Of a stretch of 26,707 bases of DNA, positions 14,410-23,585 are shown piece after piece (the stretch's first letter is position 1; the number at the start of each line of letters is the position of its first letter). Origin of the DNA: an uncultured Bacteroidales bacterium. GTDB taxonomy: Bacteria; Bacteroidota; Bacteroidia; Bacteroidales; Bacteroidaceae. The translations under genes were made by a program, and so were the position numbers. The stretch covers positions 1 to 26,707 of the forward strand of contig CALKIW010000162.1 in assembly GCA_937995875.1 (NCBI GenBank), read 5' to 3'. The notes beneath the pieces are model-generated. The model searched no databases. It saw only the letters and a list, made by a program, of their open reading frames with translations, and had not been told where the DNA came from.

Positions 14410-17400
14410 TTAAGGTTGGTTGGTCTGCTTTGTCTTGTCCTTATTCTTTTCCTTGTCCTTGTTCTCTGTCTTTTTTCTGAGATTGAACAATGACTTCCAA
14501 CTGTCGAAATCTCTTTTGATGATAAATCCCAATCCCTGCGTGTTGAGAGAGTTGCGGGTGAAATAGCGGTCGTTGGTCTTGTTGTAGACGTGTATGCTGA
14601 GGTTGCCGTTAGGTGTGATGAGATAGCGCAGGTCGAAGTCGCCGATAAATGAGGCTGTGGCATTGGCGTTGTCGCGATAGCCGAACTGTCCGTCGAACAG
14701 CAATCGATTGTTCAGCATTCTGCCACTCAGCAGTCCTTCGTAAGCCGCGTTGTTCCATCCCTCGTCACCGGTAGAAATGTCGGCGCCCAAGTTCCAGTTG
14801 GAATTGGTGACCACAGAGCTGAGTATGGTGTTCAGTTGTTGGCTGATTTGTCCGCTGAGGATGCTTTGCATGGCCAGACTCGTGCGGTTGTCGGCACTGG
14901 TGGCATCGGCATTGTTGCTTCCCTGCGCATAAAAACGCCCTACGGCAAGCAGATAGAGCACTTGCTGATTCATCTCCTCCTCACTGTTGATGAGACTGTA
15001 GACCATTTGTTTGACATCTGTTCCAACGTTAGGCATATCGAGATCGAACTCGACTCTGGGTGCTGACGGGGTGCCGGTAATGTTCATGATGCAGTTCACG
15101 CGAACGTTGTTGCCGGAGAAACGGCGCCCAATCTGCAGGTCTGAGAGACTGACGGAATTTAGGGTGTATTGCGCCTTGAGATTCAGGTTGGCATTGGCAG
15201 GCTCGCCGCCGAAGACAATGCTGCTGCCCTGTGCGAAGTGGAAATCTTTCTTGATGATGTTTTGGACCGTGAGTTTGTACACGCCCTCATTGATCACGTA
15301 GTTGCCGAAGATGTCGAGGTCGCCCTTGTTATAATAGGACGCGCGCAGGGAGCCGGAGCCTTTAAAGTCGATATAGTCACCCGATTTTTTGTCCATGACA
15401 ACTTTCAATGTGGCGTCCGGTGTCGTGTTGATGAGGAAATTGATGCGTATGTCTGTCGGAATATCGGCGATGTCGCGTTCTGCGTCTGTGCTGTCGGGCG
15501 ATGAGAGATGGAGTGAGGAATTGCGGATGGAGTCTCTGGAAGTCCATTGTATGAATTCCTGCGTGTCGATGGCGTCGGGAGACGACACGTCGTAGACCAC
15601 TTGAGAGCCTTGCCGGGGCGTAATATCCACGTCGAAATTCACCTCGCCGGGCTTGCCTTTAATCTTCACTCCTCCCGTGCCATAGACTGTTCCGTAGAAT
15701 GTGCTGCCGTAGGTTGGTCCCCAGTCGTATGCCAACAGATTGTCGGCGCTGATGTTGAGGTCGTAGCTCAGACGGGAAAGGTGGTCGTGATAAAGACTTC
15801 CCTTGACGATGCCGATGTTGCCGTTGCGGTCGTAGATGGTGTCATTGGGAAATTGGATTTCGTTGATCAGGAAGTGTACGGTGTCGTTGCGTAGGCTATA
15901 GACAGTGTTGAGCGGCGTAATGCCAATCTTCCCGTCGGCCACCAGTTCGCCCGTGAGGTTGATGTTGCCAAGATCGCCCCACACGCGCACACTGCCACTG
16001 GCGGTGATGTCTGCTTGGTTCATGAAACTGGAACAGAAGGTGCCGACAAATTCGCCGCGCGCATGGTCGGCATCGATGGCAAGGTCAATGTAGTTTCGTT
16101 TGGGCGATACATACCCCTTGATGTTCGTCGTGCGGAGCAGTGGTGCGGCTTGGGCTATCTGCATCGTGTCTATGGCTTGGGCGTCGATGTCTATCTCTTC
16201 CAGTTCGCGATTCCAGTTTACGTTGGCGTGGAGCGTGCCCATGCGCCCGTCTTGAAAGCGGAAGTTGCCGACCTGTAGCCTTGCCCTGGCTTCCGGATTT
16301 CCAAACACTTTCGACACGTAGGCTCTGCCCGATGCTCGTCCGCTGAATTCCACGGCGTGAAAATTGACGAGGCCGAGAATGTAGTTCAGGTTTACATCGT
16401 TCAGGTCTACCATCAGAGAGTCGTTGGTGTGTTGGGTGGTTATGCCGTTCACTTTGATGTGCTGTAGTCCGCTTGTCACGGCAAAATCATTGACTGCCAG
16501 ATAGTTTTTGCTGTACACAATCGTCGAAGGGTGAATAGTGAGGGTGCTGTCGCCTATATTGATGTGCGATGGAGATATGGTCATGTGGGCCTCTGCTGCT
16601 CCGCTTGCACCGCGCATGAATTGCACGGAGGAGTTGAGGCGACCGGTTAGTCTTTCCTTTCGTGCGTGGTTGTCTATAGAGAAAACGGAGGCCAAGCGGT
16701 TGTCGGCGGCTGTTGCTTCCAATCGATATTCCATGCCGTGTCCATTGGTGTTGATCTTCGTGGCGCTTATGTCGGCGTTCAGTCGGTCGGTGGTGGAGGT
16801 CACGACAACCGATAGATTCTTGTAGTGGCTGTCGTCGTAGATCATGTCGGGTGCAAAGATGTTGGCGTTGATGCTTTGTGAGTTGCTGCTCAGACTGCCG
16901 GAAATATGCATGGGCTTTTTCATTTCCACGGGGATGGCAAGCAGTTCCCGCAGCCAGTCGCTGCGCTTAACGGTGGCATGAAGTGTAAAGTTATTGGTTT
17001 GGGTCTTTTTAAATTTAATGGGCGTAAGCTGTTGAATACTCGGCAGTTTGCTTACGATGACGTTCTTTATGCTTTGCACAAGGGTGGAGTAGTCAAAACG
17101 CCCGGTCACATCTGCTTCGGCAAAGTCGCTGCGCAGCGTGATGTAGTGTCCCTGCTCGTTGTTGCCGGCTTGCAGGCGCAGAGAGTCGAGCCTGTATTCG
17201 GAAGTTTCGGTTTTCTTGGCAAAGTTGGTGATGTGCAGATTTCCTTTGGCCGTGTTCAGACTGCTGCCGGTAAACGAAGCTGCCACGTTTCCGCTATAGA
17301 CAGCATCCCCCAACTGATTATCGAACAAATGGATGGTGGCGGGATTGAAGTGGCTTACTTCGGCCTTGATGTCTGCCGAAACGTTCCTTGCGTTGGTGTT

Positions 17401-18894
17401 GATTGTTCCCTCGATGGCGGCAGCAAGATTGTTGTCGTCGATGTTCAGTTTTCCGTTGAGCACGCCGTTGTTGTAGTCGCCGTCCACCTGTACGTTGTGA
17501 TAGCTGTAATGGTTGTAGTCTATCTGCTGAATGATTCCTTTGGCCTTGTATAGCTTTTGCTTGACATTGCCGTTTATGTCGATATTGGTGGAGAGGTTGC
17601 CAAACTTTTCGTCATTGAGGATTTGTTTCAGGTTGAACCCTCGTGTGTCTATGTGCCCTGAGAATTTGTCGCCGGTCATGCCTGCCACAATGTTTGCGTT
17701 CCCGGCTCCGGAATGGAGGATGCCCGAAGTGATGAAGTCTTTTCCCCGTCCGTCGGCTTTTCCAAGATAGTTGATGCTGTGCATATTTCGGACAGCGTTC
17801 GGAATGTTCCCGGCCAACAGTTCCATCCCCGTTTCGTCTACAGTCAAACGGTTGATATTGGCGGTCCAGCGGGGAGTGCGGTCCAGTGAATGAGCGGTGC
17901 CCGAAAGCGACAGTCGGATGTTGGATGGCGATTGGATGGCCGGAGGATTTCCTTTTTGAGGAACGGCGAGTTCAAACTCGCTGACGCGCAGGCTGGTGTT
18001 GGTGCCCGAAAAGATGGAACGCAGGACAACCGGACTTGATATTTGACTGAGCTTGCTGCCAAACGCCTGCAAGTCTATGGGGGTGATGTATGACTCGTTG
18101 ATCCGCCCGCTATATTGTATCGTAGCGGGGTCTATGCTTTTTCCGTGCCGTTGGTAAGTGGCTCGGATGTCGCCCAAAAGCATTTGTGAGGCGGGCAGTA
18201 AAAGTTCGAAATTCTTCAGAGTGGCGGTCGTGTTGTTGGCCACCAGTTTGAAGGTGAGCGACCGCAGATCGACGCCGGAGGCCTCTGTCAATGACATTCT
18301 TTTGACATTGAGATTGATGGAATCGTTTCGCAACGTGTTCAGAATAATGTGCGAGCTGAAATTCTTGATACGCAGATGGTGTGGGTCGAACGATGGCCTG
18401 CGTGGCAGGTCGAGCTGATTATAGCTGATATCGCCGTGTCGGATGATGAGGCTTCGCAGCTCTACATTGAGCGGAGTGTGGCTGGTGGTGTCTTTCGATG
18501 CTAAGGCATCAAGCACGAATTGAAAATTGGGTTTGGCGTTGGCCGATGTTTGATAGAAATTGGCTTTCATGCCAAATAATTGGGCCGATGTGATGGAGAT
18601 GCGGCCTTGGAACAGCGCAATATAATCTATTTTGGCTGAAACACGTGTGGCCTTCAGCATTTCTTGGTCCTGCTGATCTTTAAAACTCACGTCGTCTACG
18701 ATGATGCGATTGAACAATCCCAAATCAACACGCCCCACATTGACATTCGTGTTCAGCTTGCGGGAAAGCGCAGCGGATACCCGACTTCCCAGATACGACT
18801 GCACGGCAGGTATGTTTACAAGGACGGCAATAGCCAGATATAGGCCTATCAAGGCCCATATCAGAATATTTATACTATGTTTTATCGTCTTCAA
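14410..18894 (-). CDS. tamB: TamB-like translocation/assembly module protein
   Basis: A very large protein (1494 residues) anchored in the inner membrane and predicted to span the periplasm as a long beta-rich groove. Family members help move lipids, and possibly some outer-membrane proteins, to the outer membrane. An N-terminal membrane helix (about residues 9-29, INILIWALIGLYLAIAVLVN) is followed by an AsmA-like start and about 1000 residues of repetitive beta structure. The C-terminal TamB (DUF490) domain is seen in motifs such as YDVSSPDAIDTQEFIQW, GSGSLRASYYNKGDLDIFGN and AQGSSIVFGGEPANANLNL. The end is a charged, low-complexity tail (KKTENKDKEKNKDKTKQ). No tamA/bamA gene is nearby. It is transcribed divergently from nqrA, and the symporter gene follows it on the same strand. 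Confidence 0.9.
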   Translation of the reverse strand: MKTIKHSINILIWALIGLYLAIAVLVNIPAVQSYLGSRVSAALSRKLNTNVNVGRVDLGLFNRIIVDDVSFKDQQDQEMLKATRVSAKIDYIALFQGRISITSAQLFGMKANFYQTSANAKPNFQFVLDALASKDTTSHTPLNVELRSLIIRHGDISYNQLDLPRRPSFDPHHLRIKNFSSHIILNTLRNDSINLNVKRMSLTEASGVDLRSLTFKLVANNTTATLKNFELLLPASQMLLGDIRATYQRHGKSIDPATIQYSGRINESYITPIDLQAFGSKLSQISSPVVLRSIFSGTNTSLRVSEFELAVPQKGNPPAIQSPSNIRLSLSGTAHSLDRTPRWTANINRLTVDETGMELLAGNIPNAVRNMHSINYLGKADGRGKDFITSGILHSGAGNANIVAGMTGDKFSGHIDTRGFNLKQILNDEKFGNLSTNIDINGNVKQKLYKAKGIIQQIDYNHYSYHNVQVDGDYNNGVLNGKLNIDDNNLAAAIEGTINTNARNVSADIKAEVSHFNPATIHLFDNQLGDAVYSGNVAASFTGSSLNTAKGNLHITNFAKKTETSEYRLDSLRLQAGNNEQGHYITLRSDFAEADVTGRFDYSTLVQSIKNVIVSKLPSIQQLTPIKFKKTQTNNFTLHATVKRSDWLRELLAIPVEMKKPMHISGSLSSNSQSINANIFAPDMIYDDSHYKNLSVVVTSTTDRLNADISATKINTNGHGMEYRLEATAADNRLASVFSIDNHARKERLTGRLNSSVQFMRGASGAAEAHMTISPSHINIGDSTLTIHPSTIVYSKNYLAVNDFAVTSGLQHIKVNGITTQHTNDSLMVDLNDVNLNYILGLVNFHAVEFSGRASGRAYVSKVFGNPEARARLQVGNFRFQDGRMGTLHANVNWNRELEEIDIDAQAIDTMQIAQAAPLLRTTNIKGYVSPKRNYIDLAIDADHARGEFVGTFCSSFMNQADITASGSVRVWGDLGNINLTGELVADGKIGITPLNTVYSLRNDTVHFLINEIQFPNDTIYDRNGNIGIVKGSLYHDHLSRLSYDLNISADNLLAYDWGPTYGSTFYGTVYGTGGVKIKGKPGEVNFDVDITPRQGSQVVYDVSSPDAIDTQEFIQWTSRDSIRNSSLHLSSPDSTDAERDIADIPTDIRINFLINTTPDATLKVVMDKKSGDYIDFKGSGSLRASYYNKGDLDIFGNYVINEGVYKLTVQNIIKKDFHFAQGSSIVFGGEPANANLNLKAQYTLNSVSLSDLQIGRRFSGNNVRVNCIMNITGTPSAPRVEFDLDMPNVGTDVKQMVYSLINSEEEMNQQVLYLLAVGRFYAQGSNNADATSADNRTSLAMQSILSGQISQQLNTILSSVVTNSNWNLGADISTGDEGWNNAAYEGLLSGRMLNNRLLFDGQFGYRDNANATASFIGDFDLRYLITPNGNLSIHVYNKTNDRYFTRNSLNTQGLGFIIKRDFDSWKSLFNLRKKTENKDKEKNKDKTKQTNQP

Positions 18895-18902
18895 TCGTCC
18901 TG

Positions 18903-18910
18903 CAAATTTA
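18903..18910 (-). promoter_or_regulatory. Weak candidate tamB promoter, TAAATTTG
   Basis: On the minus strand this reads TAAATTTG, fitting TAnnTTTG, but it ends only nine bases before the tamB ATG at 18894. If used, the transcript would be nearly leaderless, so this may be coincidental in an AT-rich divergent region. No better match was seen between tamB and nqrA on this strand. Confidence 0.25.
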
Positions 18911-18973
18911 TATAAAATGAGGGCAATTTGGAAATAAAACCAAAGTTTTTATCTCATTTAGGTTATTTTTGAG

Positions 18974-18981
18974 TAAATTTG
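18974..18981 (+). promoter_or_regulatory. Candidate nqr operon promoter, TAAATTTG
   Basis: Exact TAnnTTTG match on the plus strand, 77 bases upstream of the nqrA ATG at 19058. The start point should fall near 18987, leaving a leader of about 70 bases. No clear TTTG -33 element is at the expected distance. Confidence 0.5.
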
Positions 18982-19057
18982 CATCAGCAAATAGAAAGGA
19001 CTTCTCGAAGTTATTATACGAAACATTATTTTATCAATTTTGAATTATGAGTTTTCT

Positions 19058-20410
19058 ATGGCAAATGTAGTTAAGTTGCGAAAGGGCTTAGAGATTAATC
19101 TGAAAGGAAAAGCCAAAGAAAAGAAGCTGCCGACGCGGGACTCTCAGGAGTATGGTCTTGTGCCCGATTTTTTTGTTGGCGTTACTCCAAAGGTAGTTGT
19201 TAGGCCGGGTGACCATGTGCTCGCCGGCGATCCCTTGTTTGTGAACAAGGCGTGCCCGGAGGTGAATTTCGCTTCTCCGGTAAGCGGAACGGTTACCGAA
19301 GTGATGCGCGGACAGCGTCGTAGGGTGCTTTGCGTGAAGGTGAAGGCCGATGAGAAACAGGAGTATCGGGATTTTGGTGTGCGAGATACCGGCTCACTGG
19401 ATGCGGATAAGGTAAAGAAAGCTCTGCTTGAGGCAGGTCTCTTTGGTTATATCAACCAACTTCCCTATGCGGTTTCTACTACGCCGGACACGACTCCGAG
19501 CGGCATCTTTGTGTCGGCTTTGCGTGATATGCCACTCGCCGGAGATTTTGAGTTTGAGCTTCAGGGTAACGAAGACGCTTTCCAGACGGGCATCACGGCA
19601 CTGTCCAAGATTGCTCCAGTGAGTCTCGGTATTGGCATTGAACAGAAATCTACAGCACTCACCGCAGTGCAGAATGCAAAACTGAATGTGTTTGACGGCC
19701 CATGCCCGGCGGGCAATGTTGGTGTGCAAATCAACAACGTTTCGCCTGTCGGCAAAGGTGAAACGGTATGGACGGTAGACCCAACGGCGGTGATTTTTAT
19801 TGGCCGTTTGTTCCTCACGGGTAAGGTAGATTTGCGCCGCACGATCGCCGTGGCCGGTAGTCAGGTGGTTGAGCCTGCCTATACAGAAGTTCTTGTGGGT
19901 GCAGCTTTGAGCGACATCCTTGATGGAAGACTTGTGAATACGGAGCATATTCGTATCATTAACGGTAATCCATTGACTGGCAGAGTGAGTTCTCAGGATG
20001 ATTATCTGGGCGCGCATACATCGGAAGTTACCGTCATTCCGGAAGGAGATGACAAAAACGAACTGTTGGGCTGGATCTTGCCTCGTACAAACGAATTCTC
20101 GGTGTCACGCAGCTATTTCACATGGTTGCAGGGAACGAAGAAGGAATATGACCTCGACGCCCGTATCAAAGGCGGGAAGCGCCACATGATCATGAGCGGA
20201 GAATACGACCGAGTGTTGCCAATGGACATTTACGGTGAGTATCTTATCAAGTCGATTATTGCAGGTGATATAGACAAGCAGGAACAACTTGGTATCTATG
20301 AAATAAGCCCGGAAGACTTTGCGTTGGCAGAGTTCGTAGACTCTTCGAAACTTCCTTTGCAGAAGATTGTGCGTGAAGGGCTTGATGTTCTCCGTAAGGA
20401 AAACGAATAA
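19058..20410 (+). CDS. nqrA: Na+-translocating NADH:quinone reductase subunit A
   Basis: Peripheral, largely soluble subunit of the sodium-pumping NADH:ubi/menaquinone oxidoreductase, implicated in quinone binding. From ATG 19058 it has 450 residues, the usual family size. The N-terminus ANVVKLRKGLEINLKGKA is typical. A possible upstream TTG start at 19040 would add six residues (ending EFS) and is less like the family. Internal family regions include SPVSGTVTEVMRGQRRRVL and FIGRLFLTGKVDLRRTIAVA, and the C-terminal MDIYGEYLIKSIIAGDIDKQ region is intact. First gene of a six-gene operon; nqrB follows after 42 bases. Confidence 0.97.
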   Translation: MANVVKLRKGLEINLKGKAKEKKLPTRDSQEYGLVPDFFVGVTPKVVVRPGDHVLAGDPLFVNKACPEVNFASPVSGTVTEVMRGQRRRVLCVKVKADEKQEYRDFGVRDTGSLDADKVKKALLEAGLFGYINQLPYAVSTTPDTTPSGIFVSALRDMPLAGDFEFELQGNEDAFQTGITALSKIAPVSLGIGIEQKSTALTAVQNAKLNVFDGPCPAGNVGVQINNVSPVGKGETVWTVDPTAVIFIGRLFLTGKVDLRRTIAVAGSQVVEPAYTEVLVGAALSDILDGRLVNTEHIRIINGNPLTGRVSSQDDYLGAHTSEVTVIPEGDDKNELLGWILPRTNEFSVSRSYFTWLQGTKKEYDLDARIKGGKRHMIMSGEYDRVLPMDIYGEYLIKSIIAGDIDKQEQLGIYEISPEDFALAEFVDSSKLPLQKIVREGLDVLRKENE

Positions 20411-20452
20411 TCGTTCATAATTCAAAAGCATATAAAATTATAATTTGCAAAA

Positions 20453-21613
20453 ATGAATGCATTAAAGAAATATCTTGAAGGCATCAGACCTCACTTTGAG
20501 GAGGGTGGCAAGCTCCACGCTTTTCATAGTCTGTATGATGGATTCGACACTTTCCTGTTCGTGCCCAATAAGACATCGAAGTCGGGAGTGAGCATCCATG
20601 ATGCCATCGATTCAAAGCGTATCATGAGCTTTGTGGTCATCGCTGTGATACCCGCACTGCTCTTTGGTATGTATAATGTGGGTTATCAGAACGCTCTGGC
20701 TGCCGGAAAACTGGCCGAGACAGGCTTCTTTGCCTTGTTTTTCTATGGTTTCTTAGCCGTGTTGCCAAAGATTTTGGTGAGTTATATCGTAGGCTTGGGC
20801 ATTGAATTTGCCTGGGCGCAATGGAAGAAAGAGGAGATTCAGGAAGGTTACCTCGTGTCGGGCATCCTCATTCCCTTGATTATTCCGGTAAATACGCCAT
20901 TGTGGATGCTTGCCCTTGCAGTAGCTTTCTCCGTTATTTTGGTGAAGGAGATATTTGGCGGAACGGGTATGAACATCTTCAATGTGGCCATTGCCGCGCG
21001 TATGTTCTTGTTCTTTTCTTATCCGAGTCACATGACCGGTGAGAAAGTTTGGGTTGCCCAAGATTCTATTTTTGGTTTGGGTTATTCGCTTCCTGACACG
21101 TTTACGGCTGCCACTCCGTTGGGAGAGATCGCAGTGAATCATGTTCCGGCAGCGTCATTGGCTGATATGATTTTCGGTTTTATTCCCGGATCTATCGGTG
21201 AGACATCGGTCATCGCCATTGCCTTAGGTGCTGTTTTGTTGTTGTGGACAGGCATTGCAAGCTGGAGAACAATGCTCAGCGTGTTTGTAGGTGGCATAGC
21301 GATGTCGCTCATCTTCACCGCAACCGGCTCAACTCCAATTGCATGGTATGAACATATCGTGTTGGGCGGTTTCTGCTTTGGTGCCGTTTTCATGGCCACC
21401 GACCCCGTAACGTCGGCCCGAACGCAAACCGGTATGTGGATTTATGGGTTCTTTATCGGTGCGCTGGCTGTCATCGTGCGTGTAATGAATCCCGGTTATC
21501 CAGAGGGAATGATGCTTGCCATCTTCTTCGGTAACATGATTGCTCCGCTAATTGACTATTGCGTGGTAGAGTCTAACATTTCCAAACGTGCCAAGCGTGC
21601 AGCAAACAAATAA
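20453..21613 (+). CDS. nqrB: Na+-NQR subunit B, flavinylated membrane subunit
   Basis: Core membrane subunit that binds riboflavin and a covalently attached FMN and carries the Na+-translocation path. It has 386 residues and about ten predicted helices. The FMN-attachment threonine should be T221, in DTFTAATPLGE. The usual motif has S/T-G-A-T, so the residue two before the threonine is Ala here instead of Gly or Ser. EIFGGTGMNIFNVAIAARMF and GFCFGAVFMATDPVTSARTQ are typical of the NqrB/RnfD family. nqrC begins 12 bases after the stop. The flavin transferase ApbE needed for FMN attachment is not encoded in this window. Confidence 0.97.
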   Translation: MNALKKYLEGIRPHFEEGGKLHAFHSLYDGFDTFLFVPNKTSKSGVSIHDAIDSKRIMSFVVIAVIPALLFGMYNVGYQNALAAGKLAETGFFALFFYGFLAVLPKILVSYIVGLGIEFAWAQWKKEEIQEGYLVSGILIPLIIPVNTPLWMLALAVAFSVILVKEIFGGTGMNIFNVAIAARMFLFFSYPSHMTGEKVWVAQDSIFGLGYSLPDTFTAATPLGEIAVNHVPAASLADMIFGFIPGSIGETSVIAIALGAVLLLWTGIASWRTMLSVFVGGIAMSLIFTATGSTPIAWYEHIVLGGFCFGAVFMATDPVTSARTQTGMWIYGFFIGALAVIVRVMNPGYPEGMMLAIFFGNMIAPLIDYCVVESNISKRAKRAANK

Positions 21614-21625
21614 GGAGAACAAGGT

Positions 21626-22327
21626 ATGAAAACAAATTCAAATTCTTATACTATTATTTATTCTGTTGTCTTGGTGGTTATCGTCGCCTTTTTGTTGGCG
21701 GTGGTGTTCCAGGCTCTCAAACCGCAACAAGATATCAATGTGGCACTTGACCAGCAAAAACAGATACTCTATGCTTTGAACATTCGTGGTCTCGACGATG
21801 CAGCGGCAGCAGCCAAATACAAGGAGGTTGTTGTGGCAGACCAGATTCTCGACGAGAACGGCACAGTCGTAGAGCCCGGCGAGCAAGGCGGAACATCGAC
21901 TGGTTTCAAACTCAATTCTGCCGACTATAAAGCCGGACGCTTGGCTCTGTATGTCTGCAAGGTTGATGGTCAAACCAAATATGTCATTCCGGTTTACGGT
22001 ATGGGCTTGTGGGGACCTATCAATGCATTCATAGCGTTGAACGAGGACAAAGCCACAGTCTTTGGCGCATACTTCAACCATGATGGTGAGACGGCCGGAC
22101 TGGGAGCCGAAATCAAGGACAACTTGAAGTGGCAACAGCAGTTTCAGGGTAAAAAGCTCTTTAAAGAAGGAGATAATTCAAACATAGCGTTGTCTGTCGT
22201 AAAGAAGATTGACGACCCCACAACACAAGTGGACATTGTTACCGGTGCAACATTGACTTCCAATGGCGTGACCGATATGTTCAAGGAGGGTCTGGGTAAG
22301 TATATGAAATTCTTAAATGCAAAATAA
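21626..22327 (+). CDS. nqrC: Na+-NQR subunit C, covalent FMN carrier
   Basis: Subunit with one N-terminal membrane helix (about residues 9-30) and a periplasmic FMN domain. It has 233 residues. The flavinylation motif DIVTGATLTS places the attachment at T209 and fits the consensus well. The region YGMGLWGPINAFIAL and the segment HDGETAGLGAEI are family features. Five bases separate it from nqrD. Confidence 0.97.
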   Translation: MKTNSNSYTIIYSVVLVVIVAFLLAVVFQALKPQQDINVALDQQKQILYALNIRGLDDAAAAAKYKEVVVADQILDENGTVVEPGEQGGTSTGFKLNSADYKAGRLALYVCKVDGQTKYVIPVYGMGLWGPINAFIALNEDKATVFGAYFNHDGETAGLGAEIKDNLKWQQQFQGKKLFKEGDNSNIALSVVKKIDDPTTQVDIVTGATLTSNGVTDMFKEGLGKYMKFLNAK

Positions 22328-22332
22328 AGATT

Positions 22333-22965
22333 ATGGCACTATTTTCAAAACAAAATAAAGAGGTGCTGAACCACCCGCTCAACTTGAATCAGCCTATTCT
22401 TGTTCAGGTGCTTGGCATCTGTTCGGCTCTGGCTGTAACCTCACAGTTGAAACCGTCTGTTGTGATGGGACTTGCCGTAACAGTCATTACAGCATTTTCC
22501 AATGTGATCATCTCGCTCATCCGCAAAACCATTCCCACACGAATTCGTATCATTGTGCAGTTGGTGGTCGTTGCGGCTTTGGTAACGATTGTGAGCCAAG
22601 TGCTCAAGGCCTTTGCCTATGACGTGAGCGTGCAGCTCTCGGTATATGTTGGCCTGATTATCACCAACTGTATTCTCATGGGTCGCTTGGAGGCTTTTGC
22701 CATGATAAACAAGCCTTGGCCCAGCTTCCTTGATGGAATTGGAAACGGTTTGGGTTATGCCATGATCTTGATAATCGTGGGCTTTTTCCGCGAGCTTTTT
22801 GGTCGCGGCTCACTTTTTGGATTCCAGGTTTTCCCTCAAAGTTTCTACGACTTTGGTTATTTCGACAATGGCATGATGACCATGCCTGCCATGGCTCTGA
22901 TTCTGTTGGGTTGTATTATTTGGGTACATCGTGCTTATTTCTATAAAGAAGAAGATAATATATAA
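22333..22965 (+). CDS. nqrD: Na+-NQR subunit D
   Basis: Membrane subunit of 210 residues and about six helices, sharing a fold with NqrE. C30 (in VQVLGICSALAVTSQLKP) and C113 (in LIITNCILMGRLEAF) match the two cysteines that, with the pair in NqrE, hold the intramembrane [2Fe-2S] cluster. nqrE starts two bases after the stop. Confidence 0.97.
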   Translation: MALFSKQNKEVLNHPLNLNQPILVQVLGICSALAVTSQLKPSVVMGLAVTVITAFSNVIISLIRKTIPTRIRIIVQLVVVAALVTIVSQVLKAFAYDVSVQLSVYVGLIITNCILMGRLEAFAMINKPWPSFLDGIGNGLGYAMILIIVGFFRELFGRGSLFGFQVFPQSFYDFGYFDNGMMTMPAMALILLGCIIWVHRAYFYKEEDNI

Positions 22966-22967
22966 TT

Positions 22968-23576
22968 ATGGAACATCTCATTAGTTTATTCTTCAGGTCC
23001 ATCTTTGTGGACAATATGATATTTGCGTTCTTCCTTGGAATGTGCTCGTTTCTGGCAGTATCGAAGAACGTAAAGACCTCATTCGGACTTGGCATGGCCG
23101 TAACGTTCGTGTTATTGGTAACTGTTCCTGTAGATTATATTCTGCAAACCAAGGTCCTCGATCCATTGGGGTTGTCATATCTGAGCTTCATCCTCTTTAT
23201 TGCTGTTATCGCGGGTATTGTGCAGATTGTAGAGATGGTGGTGGAACGTTATTCTCCATCGCTCTATGCTTCGCTGGGTATATTCTTGCCTCTGATAGCT
23301 GTAAACTGCGCCATCATGGGTGCGTCGCTCTTCATGCAGCAGCGCATCAATATGGACCCTTCCAACTCACAGTACATCGGGTCGGTCCTCGATGCCGTTG
23401 TTTATGCGATCGGCTCCGGTTTGGGATGGCTTCTGGCTATCGTGTTGATGGGTGCCATTCGCGAGAAAATGCAGTATAGCGATGTGCCAAAACCGCTTCA
23501 GGGACTTGGCATCACTTTCATCACAGTAGGCCTCATGGCTATGGCCATGATGTGCTTTTCCGGTCTCAAAATATAG
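22968..23576 (+). CDS. nqrE: Na+-NQR subunit E
   Basis: Membrane subunit of 202 residues and about six helices, homologous to NqrD in inverted topology. C26 (in FFLGMCSFLAVSKNVKT) and C114 (in LIAVNCAIMGASLFM) are the expected cluster ligands. Length and motifs are normal. Nine bases separate it from nqrF. Confidence 0.97.
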   Translation: MEHLISLFFRSIFVDNMIFAFFLGMCSFLAVSKNVKTSFGLGMAVTFVLLVTVPVDYILQTKVLDPLGLSYLSFILFIAVIAGIVQIVEMVVERYSPSLYASLGIFLPLIAVNCAIMGASLFMQQRINMDPSNSQYIGSVLDAVVYAIGSGLGWLLAIVLMGAIREKMQYSDVPKPLQGLGITFITVGLMAMAMMCFSGLKI

Positions 23577-23585
23577 TAATAGGAT

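Noticed and set aside
16906..17553. 215-codon plus-strand frame inside tamB
   Set aside because: It is antisense to a continuous 1494-residue frame and its product resembles no family.
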